Below, in pieces: positions 21,280-31,507 of a stretch of DNA of 64,000 nucleotides. This stretch comes from Nitrosomonas communis (lineage in GTDB: Bacteria > Pseudomonadota > Gammaproteobacteria > Burkholderiales > Nitrosomonadaceae), in NCBI RefSeq assembly GCF_900114745.1, contig NZ_FOUB01000005.1, positions 1-64,000 of the forward strand, written 5' to 3'. The stretch's first letter is position 1. Each line of letters starts with the position of its first letter. Both the position numbers and the translations under genes were made by a program. The notes beneath the pieces are model-generated. The model had not been told where the DNA came from and did not search any database. It was given only the letters and a program-made list of their open reading frames with translations.

Positions 21280-22563
21280 TTATTCCTTTAACCCAGACTT
21301 TGGCAAAGCTGGATAAATACGGACAACTTTGACTACTTGATTTTTTGTTTGAATAATCTCCAGGGGATATCCAGCTATATTTAACCCAATCCCAGCCTCT
21401 GGGATATCCTGAAAATGCTCCAAAATCAAACCGTTTAAAGTTTTGGGTCCATCTAAAGGCAATTGCAACCCAAGTTTCCGATTAAGATCACGTAATAAAA
21501 CACTTCCTTCTACAATTATACTACCATCTGGCTGCCGAATGAATGTGCTAGTCTGAGTAGGTGGGTGTGTTGTGAATTCACCAATAATTTCCTCGAGAAT
21601 ATCTTCCAGGGTTACTAATCCTATCCACTCACCATACTCATCAACAACCAAACCTATTCGTTTCCGATTTTCCTGGAATAGTTGCAATTGTGAAAACAAG
21701 GGGGTGCCAGAAGGAATGAAGTAAGGCTCTTGCATAACTTTCTCAAGTATTGTCGCAGTAATTTTTCCACCTCTCATTTGATTGAATATTTTGCGTACGT
21801 GAATGATTCCGACTACATTATCAAGATGTCCACGATATACCGGCAATCGAGTATGGTGGCAAGTCAGTAATTGATCATGGATGATTTCATCATCAGCTTC
21901 CAGATCGATGGCTTCGATCTGGCCTCGTGGCACAATGACATCGTCAACGGTAACGGTTTCAAGATCAACTAGATTAATCAGTACGGTTTGATGTTTCTTC
22001 TGGATGAAATGGCCGGCTTCCAGAACAAGTGTTTTAAGTTCTTCGGGGCTGATTTTATGACTTGTATTTTCCTTAACTTTTAGGCGAAAGAGGATTAATA
22101 ATCCTTGGACGAAAAGATTAACAAACCAAATGACAGGGTAGAAAATTTTTAGCAAGGGGGTTAATACATAACTTGCTGGTAATGCAATTTTCTCTGGATA
22201 GGCAGCAGCGATAACTTTGGGCGTAATTTCGCTGAATATCAATATTGCCAGTGTCACACCTATTGTGCCGATAAGTAGCGCCAAATCATTGTGCGCAAAG
22301 AATATAGAAACGATTACTGCAACCAGGGTCGCAGCGGCTGTATTTAACAGATTGTTTCCAAGCAAAATGACACCGAGCAATTTGTCGGTGTTGACTAGTA
22401 ATTGAGTTGTTAAGCGAGCGCCGCGATGCCCCTGTTTAGCGAGATGCTTCAAGCGATAGCGATTAATTGCCATCATACTGGTTTCAGAAAGCGAAAAAAA
22501 ACCAGATAATATAAGTAATAAAAATAATGCTATAAGTAATATAGATAAAGGTACGTCTTCCAA
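21280..22563 (-). CDS. CNNM/CorC-type membrane protein (DUF21, CBS pair, CorC_HlyC)
   Basis: A 427-residue protein with an N-terminal DUF21 membrane domain of three to four spans (GFFSLSETSMMAINRYRL is its hallmark), a tandem CBS domain (from about residue 190, VIVPRGQIEAIDLEADDE) and a C-terminal CorC_HlyC domain (GSIIVEGSVLLRDLNRKL). The family is linked to Mg2+/Co2+ efflux; the hemolysin label is historical. It is a single gene downstream of nothing obvious and just before tRNA-Arg. Confidence 0.9.
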   Translation of the reverse strand: MEDVPLSILLIALFLLLILSGFFSLSETSMMAINRYRLKHLAKQGHRGARLTTQLLVNTDKLLGVILLGNNLLNTAAATLVAVIVSIFFAHNDLALLIGTIGVTLAILIFSEITPKVIAAAYPEKIALPASYVLTPLLKIFYPVIWFVNLFVQGLLILFRLKVKENTSHKISPEELKTLVLEAGHFIQKKHQTVLINLVDLETVTVDDVIVPRGQIEAIDLEADDEIIHDQLLTCHHTRLPVYRGHLDNVVGIIHVRKIFNQMRGGKITATILEKVMQEPYFIPSGTPLFSQLQLFQENRKRIGLVVDEYGEWIGLVTLEDILEEIIGEFTTHPPTQTSTFIRQPDGSIIVEGSVLLRDLNRKLGLQLPLDGPKTLNGLILEHFQDIPEAGIGLNIAGYPLEIIQTKNQVVKVVRIYPALPKSGLKE

Positions 22564-22692
22564 ATGGCTTTATCCTTGTGATTTTCCGCAATTAAAGCGT
22601 AAAAACAACTTTAGCTCCATACCAACTTATGAATTGGTTTCAGCTGCTAGCACACATATATTGTTGAAGAAGACTTTCTATCTTTAAAAACT

Positions 22693-22902
22693 CTATTTCT
22701 TTAGCCAATCGAAATAAGCATAACTACTTTGTGGGACTTTCGACTCGGTAAAACGCTTAAGTTCTTCTTGATTCAGTTTTTTATCCCACCACATAGCACG
22801 AGCTTCCTTTTGCTGCTCGACCAAGTATGGTCTTTTAGCAAATAATTCTCGCATAAATTTGGTGTGCTCAGATTCATAATTATCTATAGTTGGTTTGCTC
22901 AT
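22693..22902 (-). CDS. DUF3460 family small protein
   Basis: A 69-residue acidic and basic cytosolic protein with YESEHTKFMRELFAKRPYL and ARAMWWDKKLNQEE, the pattern of the betaproteobacterial DUF3460 family. The function is unknown. The family is restricted mostly to betaproteobacteria, which supports the lineage call. Confidence 0.8.
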   Translation of the reverse strand: MSKPTIDNYESEHTKFMRELFAKRPYLVEQQKEARAMWWDKKLNQEELKRFTESKVPQSSYAYFDWLKK

Positions 22903-23030
22903 AATAATAATAATTTGTAAACTTTAACCACAATTGATTTGACTGTCTTTGTAAATGTAACTATTGCTAATGATAACTTCAACTGGGTAAATTATAAAAG
23001 AAGAAAAAGGATTAAGAAAAGATTAAGCTA

Positions 23031-24449
23031 ATGGTTAATAATGAAAAGCTATTCAAATTTAATGGTAAATTTATATTTATTGGCTTCGGGAGTGTTGGAC
23101 AGGGATTTCTTCCCTTATTATTAAGGCATGTTGATATTTTACCTGCCCAGATTAGGATTATTGCTGCAGATGAAAGGGGCAGAATTGAAGCAGAAAGTCA
23201 AAATATCTCCTTCGAGATTAATCCACTCACGCCGCAGAATTATCGTCCAATACTTAGCTCACTTCTAAAGCCCGGTGATTTTTTGCTTAATGTATCTGTG
23301 AATGTATCCAGTCTGGCACTGATTGAATTATGCCACACACAAGGTGCGCTTTATCTCGATACTTGTATTGAGCCTTGGGTGGGTGGCTATGCTGATACCA
23401 ATTTATCACTTTCTGAGCGATCTAATTATGGATTACGTGAAAAAGCATTGGCGCTGCGTGAGAAATTAGGGAGCGGTCCGACAGCTGTTCTTTGTCATGG
23501 TGTTAATCCCGGTCTTGTTTCTCATTGGGTTAAGCAAGCGCTTCTTAATATCGCGCATGATATTGGCGTAAATTTAGAAGTCCTGAAAACGCGGCACCAA
23601 TGGGCAAAGTTGGCGCAAATGCTCAATATTTCCGTTATTCAATGTGCAGAGCGTGATACGCAAGCAATCCACCCGCCGAAGCAGGTTGATGAGTTTGTTA
23701 ACACATGGTCAATTGATGGTTTTGTTTCTGAAGGAATACAGCCTGCGGAGTTAGGGTGGGGAAGCCATGAAAAGCATATGCCATTTGATGGAAGGCGTCA
23801 TGGTTTTGGTTGTGATGCTGCTATTTACTTGGCACGGCCGGGTATTCAAACGCAGGTCTATGGCTGGACTCCGCTTGAAGGAGCTTATCGCGGTTTTTTG
23901 ATTACACATAGTGAGTCCATTTCCATTGCGGACTATTTAACAGTCAAAGAAGAAAATAAGCTTTGCTACCGTCCAACAGTTTATTATGCGTATCATCCTT
24001 GTGATGCGGCCGTTCTTTCGATACACGAGCTCAATGGAAAGAATTTTAAGCTGCAATCAAAAACTCGCTTGCCTGTGGATGATATTTTTGATGGTGCCGA
24101 TGAGCTTGGGGTATTGTTGATGGGGCATGTCAAGGGAGTATATTGGTATGGCTCGGTACTGTCTATTCATGAGGTGCGAAAGCTTGCTCCTTACAACAAT
24201 GCCACTAGCTTGCAAGTAGCGGCGGGTATATTAGGGGGGGCAATTTGGGCCATGAAAAACCAGCAAGCAGGTATTGTTGAGCCCGATGAAATGCCTTTTG
24301 AGGACATTCAGAAAGTGGCGGCTCCTTACCTGGGAAAAATGGTGGGGCAATATAGTGACTGGACACCACTTAGCGGACGAGGGGATCTGTTTGAAGAAGA
24401 TTTGGATAAAAGCGATCCATGGCAGTTCAAGAATTTTCGTGCTACTTGA
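23031..24449 (+). CDS. hss: Homospermidine synthase
   Basis: A 472-residue NAD-dependent enzyme that makes sym-homospermidine from putrescine (or putrescine and spermidine). It has an N-terminal Rossmann motif FIGFGSVGQGFLPLLL, LYLDTCIEPWVGGY, LCHGVNPGLVSHW and a C-terminal saccharopine-dehydrogenase-like domain with WYGSVLSIHEVRKLAP. Length fits the family. An ornithine decarboxylase gene at 61.3 kb can supply the putrescine. The palindrome with parS downstream may also end its transcript. Confidence 0.92.
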   Translation: MVNNEKLFKFNGKFIFIGFGSVGQGFLPLLLRHVDILPAQIRIIAADERGRIEAESQNISFEINPLTPQNYRPILSSLLKPGDFLLNVSVNVSSLALIELCHTQGALYLDTCIEPWVGGYADTNLSLSERSNYGLREKALALREKLGSGPTAVLCHGVNPGLVSHWVKQALLNIAHDIGVNLEVLKTRHQWAKLAQMLNISVIQCAERDTQAIHPPKQVDEFVNTWSIDGFVSEGIQPAELGWGSHEKHMPFDGRRHGFGCDAAIYLARPGIQTQVYGWTPLEGAYRGFLITHSESISIADYLTVKEENKLCYRPTVYYAYHPCDAAVLSIHELNGKNFKLQSKTRLPVDDIFDGADELGVLLMGHVKGVYWYGSVLSIHEVRKLAPYNNATSLQVAAGILGGAIWAMKNQQAGIVEPDEMPFEDIQKVAAPYLGKMVGQYSDWTPLSGRGDLFEEDLDKSDPWQFKNFRAT

Positions 24450-24567
24450 GTGGGTGATAAGTGACTTTTATTTTTAAGGTTGAGAGGAGACTCCAGCAGA
24501 GTGTATTGCTTGATTTGCAATGCAATATAGCCATGTAGGCGATTTTTAGCTCAGTATTGAAAAATAA

Positions 24568-24583
24568 TGTTTCACGTGAAACA
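24568..24583. promoter_or_regulatory. parS: parS centromere site
   Basis: TGTTTCACGTGAAACA is a perfect 16-bp match to the chromosomal ParB-binding consensus. It sits at the centre of a longer palindrome (AAAAATAATG on the left, CATTATTTTT on the right). It lies 90 bases upstream of mnmG, with parA and parB about 2.6 kb further on, so this is the segregation locus and probably near the replication origin. Confidence 0.93.
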
Positions 24584-24672
24584 TTATTTTTGAAGTTAAT
24601 TTTTTATGAATAAAAATGCTGAATGGCTTAGAATTGACAATAATTTGATTACCGGTTTTACAACGCACATTT

Positions 24673-26562
24673 ATGAGCTTTTCGGAAAACTTTGATGTTA
24701 TCGTGGTAGGCGGGGGTCATGCAGGAACAGAGGCAGCGCTAGCGGCCGCTCGCATGGGGCAGAAAACATTGCTGCTTACCCATAATCTCGAAACGTTAGG
24801 GCAGATGTCCTGTAATCCATCCATAGGCGGTATAGGTAAAGGGCATTTGGTCAAGGAAATCGATGCCTTGGGTGGAGTGATGGCTGAGGCTATAGACGAT
24901 GCGGGGATCCAGTTTCGAATGCTTAATTCAAGTAAAGGTCCGGCTGTGCGTGCGACGCGCGCTCAGGCCGATCGCGTGCTTTATCGTCAGGCTATTCGCA
25001 GGCGTCTGGAGAATCAGCCTAACCTATGGTTAATTCAACAGGCGGTAGATGATCTGGTGCTGCAAGGTGATCGAGTCGTGGGAGTAATTACCCAGCTTGG
25101 CGTTAAGTTCTTTGCCCAAGCAGTCATCTTGACAACCGGTACTTTTTTGGCTGGGTTGGCGCATGTGGGTAATAATAATTTTCAAGCTGGCAGAGCGGGC
25201 GATCCGCCCTCCATCAGCCTTGCGCGACGACTGCGTGAGATGAAATTGCCCGTTGGGCGCCTCAAAACCGGCACACCTCCGCGTATCGATGGGCGCAGCA
25301 TTAATTATCCTTTGCTGCAGGAGCAGCCTGGTGATGATCCTGTGCCGGTATTTTCGTTTCTAGGTAATGTGGCACAGCATCCACGCCAGATAGCTTGCTG
25401 GATGACGCGCACAAATCGTCAGACACATGACATCATTCGCGATGGCTTGGATCGTTCACCTTTATTTACAGGAAAAATAGAAGGAATAGGGCCACGTTAC
25501 TGTCCATCAATCGAAGACAAAATCGTTCGTTTTTCCGATAGAGATTCGCATACAATTTTTCTTGAACCCGAAGGACTGGATACGCATGAGGTGTATCCTA
25601 ATGGTATTTCGACCAGCCTGCCTTATGATGTGCAAGTTAATTTGGTGCGATCGATCAAGGGGCTAGAGAATGCGCATATTACCCGCCCTGGTTATGCCAT
25701 CGAATATGATTATTTTGATCCACGCACACTTAAAAGCTCACTAGAAACTCGAGTTATAGAAGGGCTGTTTTTTGCAGGCCAGATTAATGGAACAACGGGT
25801 TATGAAGAAGCGGCTGCACAGGGATTACTAGCTGGGTTAAATGCAAGCCTCAAAGTGCAAGGACGCGCAGCATGGTGTCCACGCCGTGACGAAGCCTATT
25901 TGGGTGTACTCGTGGATGATCTGATAACTCGTGGTGTGACGGAGCCTTATCGCATGTTTACCAGTCGTGCAGAATATCGTTTGCAGCTACGAGAAGATAA
26001 TGCAGATATGCGATTGACAGAAATAGGTTATCGCTTAGGAATAGTCAGCGAATCGCGTTGGCGAGCGTTTGTGCTTAAACGTGAGGCCATTGAAACCGAG
26101 CAAGAAAAATTACGGAAGATATGGGTGCGCCCGGGTATGTTGCCAGAAGCGGATTTAATCAATGTACTTGGTAAGACCATAGAAAAGGAATATTCGTTAT
26201 ATGAATTGTTGCGCCGCCCGGATGTGACTTATGCCGGATTAATGGCATTGCTAGGCATAGAAGATAGCATGACTGATGAAAAAGTTATTGAGCAAGTGGA
26301 AATCAAGGTTAAATATGAAGGGTATATTGAGCGGCAAAAACAGGAAGTCGCTCGCTATAGTGTCTATGAAATGACGAGGCTGCCAAAGGACATCGATTAT
26401 GGAAGCGTACGCGGTCTTTCCAGTGAAGTGCAACAAAAGCTGAATCAGCATAAACCTGAGACGATCGGTCACGCAGCGCGCATTTCTGGAATCACGCCTG
26501 CGGCCATTTCCCTGTTACTGGTCCATCTAAAGCGCGGTTTCGTGTTGTCAGAAATAAAATAA
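24673..26562 (+). CDS. mnmG: tRNA uridine-34 carboxymethylaminomethyl modification enzyme MnmG
   Basis: A 629-residue FAD enzyme that, with MnmE, forms cmnm5U at the wobble position of tRNA. It shows the dinucleotide motif [53 protein letters not shown] and the [19 protein letters not shown] signature. Length is normal. It is four bases upstream of rsmG, and the classic gidA-gidB-parA-parB order follows. Confidence 0.97.
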   Translation: MSFSENFDVIVVGGGHAGTEAALAAARMGQKTLLLTHNLETLGQMSCNPSIGGIGKGHLVKEIDALGGVMAEAIDDAGIQFRMLNSSKGPAVRATRAQADRVLYRQAIRRRLENQPNLWLIQQAVDDLVLQGDRVVGVITQLGVKFFAQAVILTTGTFLAGLAHVGNNNFQAGRAGDPPSISLARRLREMKLPVGRLKTGTPPRIDGRSINYPLLQEQPGDDPVPVFSFLGNVAQHPRQIACWMTRTNRQTHDIIRDGLDRSPLFTGKIEGIGPRYCPSIEDKIVRFSDRDSHTIFLEPEGLDTHEVYPNGISTSLPYDVQVNLVRSIKGLENAHITRPGYAIEYDYFDPRTLKSSLETRVIEGLFFAGQINGTTGYEEAAAQGLLAGLNASLKVQGRAAWCPRRDEAYLGVLVDDLITRGVTEPYRMFTSRAEYRLQLREDNADMRLTEIGYRLGIVSESRWRAFVLKREAIETEQEKLRKIWVRPGMLPEADLINVLGKTIEKEYSLYELLRRPDVTYAGLMALLGIEDSMTDEKVIEQVEIKVKYEGYIERQKQEVARYSVYEMTRLPKDIDYGSVRGLSSEVQQKLNQHKPETIGHAARISGITPAAISLLLVHLKRGFVLSEIK

Positions 26563-26565
26563 AAT

Positions 26566-27219
26566 ATGAGTTTAGAAAAACAGCTACTGGAAGGTCTTGA
26601 TAAGCTTGAGGTTGGTCTGCCTGAAGAGAGGGGGCGGATTACTACCTACTTGCTGCAATATATCCATTTTCTGGATAAATGGAATCGTGTCCATAATCTA
26701 ACCGCCGTGCGTAAACCAGAAGAAATGGTAACCAAGCATGTGCTCGATAGCCTGACATTGCTCCCTGTCATTAGCGGGACTCATCATGCTGATGTCGGCG
26801 CTGGCGCGGGCCTGCCTGGTATTCCATTGGCGATTGTCCGATCAGATTGGCATCTGACCTTAATTGAAAGCAATCAGAAAAAAGCTGCTTTTTTAAAACA
26901 GGGCTGCATTGAGTTAGCGTTGAAAAATATCGAGGTGGTTTGTGAGCGTGCTGAGCGCTTCTTTCCCTCTGAGAAATTCGATATAGTTATTTCTCGGGCT
27001 TTTGCTGATCTGAGCACTTTTGTCAAATCAGCAAATCATTTATGTGCTAAGCATAGCAAAAGCAGATTGATCGCGATGAAGGGCCGATTTCCCGATGCCG
27101 AGCTAATGCAGTTACCTGCACAATTTGAAGTTGAAAAAGTATTGCGTGTTATGGTGCCTGGTTTGAGAGCTGCCCGGCATCTCATCGTTATTAAGCCAGA
27201 TCTCGGAAATCGAGATTAA
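26566..27219 (+). CDS. rsmG: 16S rRNA (guanine-527-N7)-methyltransferase RsmG
   Basis: A 217-residue methyltransferase that modifies G527 of 16S rRNA; its loss gives low-level streptomycin resistance. It shows WNRVHNLTAVRKPEEM, KHVLDSLTLL, the SAM motif DVGAGAGLPGIPLAI and VISRAFADL. It begins four bases after mnmG and ends thirteen bases before parA, with AAGGAG for the next gene right after its stop. Confidence 0.96.
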   Translation: MSLEKQLLEGLDKLEVGLPEERGRITTYLLQYIHFLDKWNRVHNLTAVRKPEEMVTKHVLDSLTLLPVISGTHHADVGAGAGLPGIPLAIVRSDWHLTLIESNQKKAAFLKQGCIELALKNIEVVCERAERFFPSEKFDIVISRAFADLSTFVKSANHLCAKHSKSRLIAMKGRFPDAELMQLPAQFEVEKVLRVMVPGLRAARHLIVIKPDLGNRD

Positions 27220-27231
27220 GGAGTTGGTGTT

Positions 27232-27996
27232 GTGGTAAAAATTCTTGCGATCGCTAATCAAAAAGGAGGGGTCGGTAAAACAACAACCGGTATCAATCTG
27301 GCTGCAAGTTTGGCTGCTATCGGTAAGCGTGTGCTTCTGGTGGATCTCGATCCCCAAGGAAATACTACCATGGGAAGCGGCGTGGATAAACGTAGCTTGT
27401 TACAGACGGTTTACCATGTTTTATTGGGCGAGCAGTCCATCACTGAGGTAAGAGTGGCTTCTACGCCGGGTAAATATGATTTGATTCCGGCCAATCAGGA
27501 ACTAGCTGGTACAGAGGTGGAGATGGTCAATTTGGAACAGAGGGAAACGCGCCTCAAAGCAGCCCTTCAACCTGTAAAGGAAGAATATGATTTTATTCTT
27601 ATGGATTGCCCTCCATCGCTCAATTTACTGACATTGAATGGTCTGTGTGCCGCACACTCAGTAGTGATTCCAATGCAGTGCGAATACTTTGCACTGGAGG
27701 GACTGAGTGATCTGGTCAATACTATCAGAAAGGTACGGCTTAATTTTAACCCTACGCTTAAGATTGAAGGTTTGTTGCGGACCATGTTTGATCCTCGTAA
27801 CGTTTTGGCCAAGCAGGTCTCCGACCAACTGCAACAGCATTTTGGCAATAAAGTGTACCGGACTGTAATTCCGCGCAACGTCCGATTAGCGGAGGCGCCC
27901 GGATTTGGTGTGCCTGTTTTATTCCATGACAAATTATCAAAAGGGTCGCAAGCTTATCTTGCCCTTGCGAAAGAGATTATGGGCGATGCAGCTTAA
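27232..27996 (+). CDS. parA: Chromosome partitioning ATPase ParA
   Basis: A 254-residue Walker-type ATPase that forms the gradient moving ParB-parS complexes. It has the deviant Walker A NQKGGVGKTTTGINLA, LLVDLDPQGNTTMG and FILMDCPPSLNLLTLN. The start is GTG with AAGGAG eleven bases upstream. It is followed by parB after 50 bases. Confidence 0.96.
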   Translation: MVKILAIANQKGGVGKTTTGINLAASLAAIGKRVLLVDLDPQGNTTMGSGVDKRSLLQTVYHVLLGEQSITEVRVASTPGKYDLIPANQELAGTEVEMVNLEQRETRLKAALQPVKEEYDFILMDCPPSLNLLTLNGLCAAHSVVIPMQCEYFALEGLSDLVNTIRKVRLNFNPTLKIEGLLRTMFDPRNVLAKQVSDQLQQHFGNKVYRTVIPRNVRLAEAPGFGVPVLFHDKLSKGSQAYLALAKEIMGDAA

Positions 27997-28046
27997 CATA
28001 CCGGATTTTCCCGATAAATTAGAAAAAAACAGGTAATCAAAAGCAA

Positions 28047-28886
28047 ATGGCTAAGGTAAAAGGTCTGGGAAGAGGACTAGACGCATTATTATCAAGTGAT
28101 CACAACGATCATGCGTTAGCAGAATCCTTGCAGTATTTGGATATCAGTTTGCTGCAGCCAGGTAAGTATCAACCCCGTACGAGCACGGATCAAACCTCTC
28201 TGATGGAATTATCCGAATCCATCAAGGTGCAAGGTGTGATGCAACCCATTCTGGTACGACCAGTAACTGCGGAACATTATGAAATCATTGCAGGCGAGCG
28301 CCGCTGGCGCGCGGCGCAGCTGGCTGGGCTGACCCAGGTTCCCGTCATCATACGTGAAGTACCGGATGAATCAGCACTGGCAATGTCTCTCATTGAAAAT
28401 ATCCAACGTGAAAATCTGAACCCCTTAGAAGCCGCCATGGGCATCCAGCGTCTCATCAAAGAGTTTGGCATGACTCATCAAACGGCCGGTGAGGCACTCG
28501 GAAGCTCACGCAGTGCAATTTCAAATTTACTACGGCTGCTTAATCTGGCTGGGCCTGTGCAAGAATTAATGATGCAAGGGAAAATCGATATGGGGCATGG
28601 CCGTGCGCTGCTTGTTTTACCTGCTGCGAAACAAGTTGAAATCGGCCATTTAATTGTTCATAAGCAATTGTCAGTACGTGAAACTGAAAACCTGATCAAA
28701 CGCATCGAGCAAGCTCCTGTAGAAAAAATGGTCAAGCAAGATCGTGACTTGCTACGCCTGCAGGAAGACATTTCTTCCAGGCTGGGCGCCAATGTCGTCA
28801 TCAAGCCTGGAAAGCGTGGAGCAGGCAATCTGGTTATCCACTATACCAGCTTGGAGCAGTTGGATGGCATTCTCTCTAAATTCTAA
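28047..28886 (+). CDS. parB: Chromosome partitioning CTPase/DNA-binding protein ParB
   Basis: A 279-residue ParB. The N-terminal KGLGRGLDALL, the CTP-binding box ITAGERRWRAAQLAG-like segment (IIAGERRWRAAQLAG) and VIIREVPDESALAMSLIENIQREN are typical. A helix-turn-helix (ALGSSRSAISNLLRLL) follows, then a C-terminal dimerisation domain. It should load at the parS site at 24568. Confidence 0.97.
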   Translation: MAKVKGLGRGLDALLSSDHNDHALAESLQYLDISLLQPGKYQPRTSTDQTSLMELSESIKVQGVMQPILVRPVTAEHYEIIAGERRWRAAQLAGLTQVPVIIREVPDESALAMSLIENIQRENLNPLEAAMGIQRLIKEFGMTHQTAGEALGSSRSAISNLLRLLNLAGPVQELMMQGKIDMGHGRALLVLPAAKQVEIGHLIVHKQLSVRETENLIKRIEQAPVEKMVKQDRDLLRLQEDISSRLGANVVIKPGKRGAGNLVIHYTSLEQLDGILSKF

Positions 28887-28944
28887 GAGACCGCTTGGAT
28901 TGCTTGTTAAAAGTAAATCATCAAACTCATCAGGAGCCTAATAA

Positions 28945-29913
28945 GTGAACACGCACATTCTAATCAACCCTGACGTTGCTGCCATCTTTGGCGCACTCAT
29001 TGCTGATGCAGCATCACTTGGCTTGCACTGGCTTTACGATCCCGCGCGCATTGCAGACATAGAAAAGAATGGGGCGTTAGTATTTCGCCAACCCAATGCA
29101 ACCGATTATGCAGGGGTAAGCGGCTTTTTTGCACATGACAATAAGCAGGCAGGAGAATCCTCGGGCTATGGAGAAGTATGCCTGTTAATGCTTAAGCATA
29201 TAGCAAAACACAGCGGGTTCGATCGTGCGGCTTACCAGCTCGAGTTTCGCACTCATTTTGGACCAGGTGGTGAATATGTCGGTTATATCGACTCACCCAC
29301 TGGCCAGACCCTACGGGTTTTATTACCGCTTGATATTGCCAGCTTCCCGGAAGTATCCGGTGCGGATGATGATCAAATGCCTGCGCTCGCTGCCATTCCC
29401 GCGCTGGTTGCTGCGCACCATGGGTCATACGATGCACTTATGCAACGTGTCAAAGAAGCAGTACGCATTACCAATAATAATGAAATCGCCGTTTCCGCAG
29501 CGTGCTGTGCGGCAACTGCATTGCAAGGCATATTGAGTGGCAAACCGATGACTCAGGCTTTGACTGATGCTCTCGCTGTTGCCGGGGATGTGCTGAAGCC
29601 CACGTTGGAGCAGGCACTTTCCATGGAGATGCTGGATAGCCTATCTGCCGCAAAGTCCTTTGGTTCAGCTTGCCATGTGATGGAAGGACTTCCCCTTGTT
29701 TTTCATATCGCCAGGCATGCGCCGGATTACACTACTGCAATCAAAGCCAATATCCGCGCTGGCGGGGATAGCTGCGGACGCGCCATTATGCTCGGAGCAT
29801 TGGTCGCTGCCCATCAGGCCAAGCAACAAAACCTGGTCTCTTCCATTCCATTATCCTGGCTTGCACGCTATCGCAAACTGGCGATAGCGGCTGAGGCTTG
29901 TGAGGGGATTTGA
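28945..29913 (+). CDS. ADP-ribosylglycohydrolase family protein
   Basis: A 322-residue protein with FGALIADAASLGLHWLYDP at the start and GGDSCGRAIMLGALVAA near the end, the two family landmarks. The terminal motif usually reads GGDTD; here it is GGDSC, so the metal site is altered and true hydrolase activity is doubtful. It resembles the J1-crystallin-like branch of the family. The start is GTG, with AGGAGCC upstream. It follows parB by 58 bases, in the place where many genomes have ATP synthase genes. Confidence 0.8.
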   Translation: MNTHILINPDVAAIFGALIADAASLGLHWLYDPARIADIEKNGALVFRQPNATDYAGVSGFFAHDNKQAGESSGYGEVCLLMLKHIAKHSGFDRAAYQLEFRTHFGPGGEYVGYIDSPTGQTLRVLLPLDIASFPEVSGADDDQMPALAAIPALVAAHHGSYDALMQRVKEAVRITNNNEIAVSAACCAATALQGILSGKPMTQALTDALAVAGDVLKPTLEQALSMEMLDSLSAAKSFGSACHVMEGLPLVFHIARHAPDYTTAIKANIRAGGDSCGRAIMLGALVAAHQAKQQNLVSSIPLSWLARYRKLAIAAEACEGI

Positions 29914-29991
29914 TGGGTAGATACCATTTTCAGAATTAGAGTAGGATAAATTCGGTATCAATACCTCGGTTATTCATAATTCGCCTTCTAT

Positions 29992-31404
29992 CTACGCGAG
30001 GAAGGTACCATGGATGCCGAAGGGGATTGGGTGGGGCGCAACGGCGCGAGCCAGCTCAACGAAGGTCGATGCGTCCAGGATCAGCAGGAAGGAAGCGCCC
30101 TTACGGGTATCCAGCACCACGGAGAGAATCACGCCGTCGTCCTCGTTTGGCGCCTGCGGCTTCGCGACAAACACGGGTTCTCCTGGATAGCAACACTCCT
30201 CACGCCAGGTTGAGGCTGTGCCCTTCTCGACATCCACTTTCACCAAGTTGTCGATGAAGTTGCCGGGCACCTGATTACCCGCTCCATAGACATAGCGCTA
30301 GCATCGCCCCACGCGACGCAGGTAATCAAAACGCGGTAATTCGATGGAAACTTCCGCAAGATGCTCACCGAAGACATTTTCTCCCCCACCCGCGGCGGCG
30401 ACCCGGAAGCGTGTGAGCTTTCCTGTAGCGGTAACCGGCTCGGTCGAGCGAAGTCGATCCAGGTAAAGCTGGTCGATGATCGTCGAATCGGGATGGGCTA
30501 CGATGTCCACAACCACCTCATCCCCTTCCTCAAATGCGTTGATGTGGTGGAAGGCGAAAAATGCCGCACTCCGCGCCGTGCAGATTACCCTTCCGCTTTG
30601 CTTCTCCACGATGTGGAATCGGACCCCACGATCCGGTTTCCACTCATAGTTATGAATAAACGGTTTACTGCTGAACCGCAGCTGCAGCGGATTGACCACC
30701 AGCGGAAATTCCGCCAGTATCAGGTAACGCTCGGTCATGCCGAACGAGTGAACGTAGCTGGGCATCTTGACAGGGATTGTTGCCACGTGGGACTGTTGGC
30801 CTGTCTTCTGATCGATGCTGAAGAAGCGGTATTTGCTCTGCCGGCCGAAATCCAGCATGTAGTTGTAATGGCAGCAGCGAATCGCATCGAAGTGTGGGTG
30901 GGCGGTTGCCAGCGGTCCCTTAAACTGGCGATCGTACTCGTATGTCCCAAGCGTGGTCAGTGTGTCTGGGTCGAACCGGACGGCAAGCCGGGACTCAGTG
31001 AGGGCGATAACCGCGTCAGCCCACTGGGCAATGTTAACGGAGCTGTTATTGGTGACCTTCGATGAGAACCAGGATGCAACCCGCTGAAAGAGGGATCGGC
31101 ACGGGTCCGTTGCGAATTCTCCCCGACTGACCTTCCCTTTAGCCATCGCCTCCTCATACGCCTGGCTGCGCAGGTAACGGTTGACATAGGAGATGCGGCC
31201 CGCGGCGAAGGCAAACTTGTGCAGCATCGCCAGCCCATCGAACCAATGGTTGTACCTCTGCTCTCCCACCTCGAACCGCGCCGGTCCATTGCGGATGAGT
31301 GTACCGGTCAGCCATGCCGGTACTGTACCCAGAACGGGTAGCTGCTCGATGCTGGTTTCCGAATTCAGCGTGGTGAAGCCCGAATAGTAAGACGATTGGC
31401 TCAT
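29992..31404 (-). pseudogene. Carotenoid oxygenase (RPE65/CCD family) with in-frame amber codon
   Basis: Both pieces lie in one frame, separated by a single TAG at about 30299. The first piece runs from MSQSSYYSGFTTLNSE (ATG 31404, GGAAAGGAAATC upstream) to YLRRVGRC; after the stop it continues RYVYGAG and ends PFGIHGTFLA. Family members usually read Tyr at the stop position (YRYVYG), so a single base change explains it. The iron-binding His residues appear in TAHPHFD, YVHSFGM and FAFHHINAF; the fourth is the C-terminal HGTF, beyond the stop. A product ending at the stop would lack it and be inactive unless the amber codon is read through. Confidence 0.85.
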
Positions 31405-31507
31405 GATTTCCTTTCCGTTTAGCATGTTTGCTAGTGATGAGCGTGGCACACTTTCTTCGGTACCCGAAAGTCTTCATCGGCGATGAACTTCCCTCTCATG
31501 CGACCCA

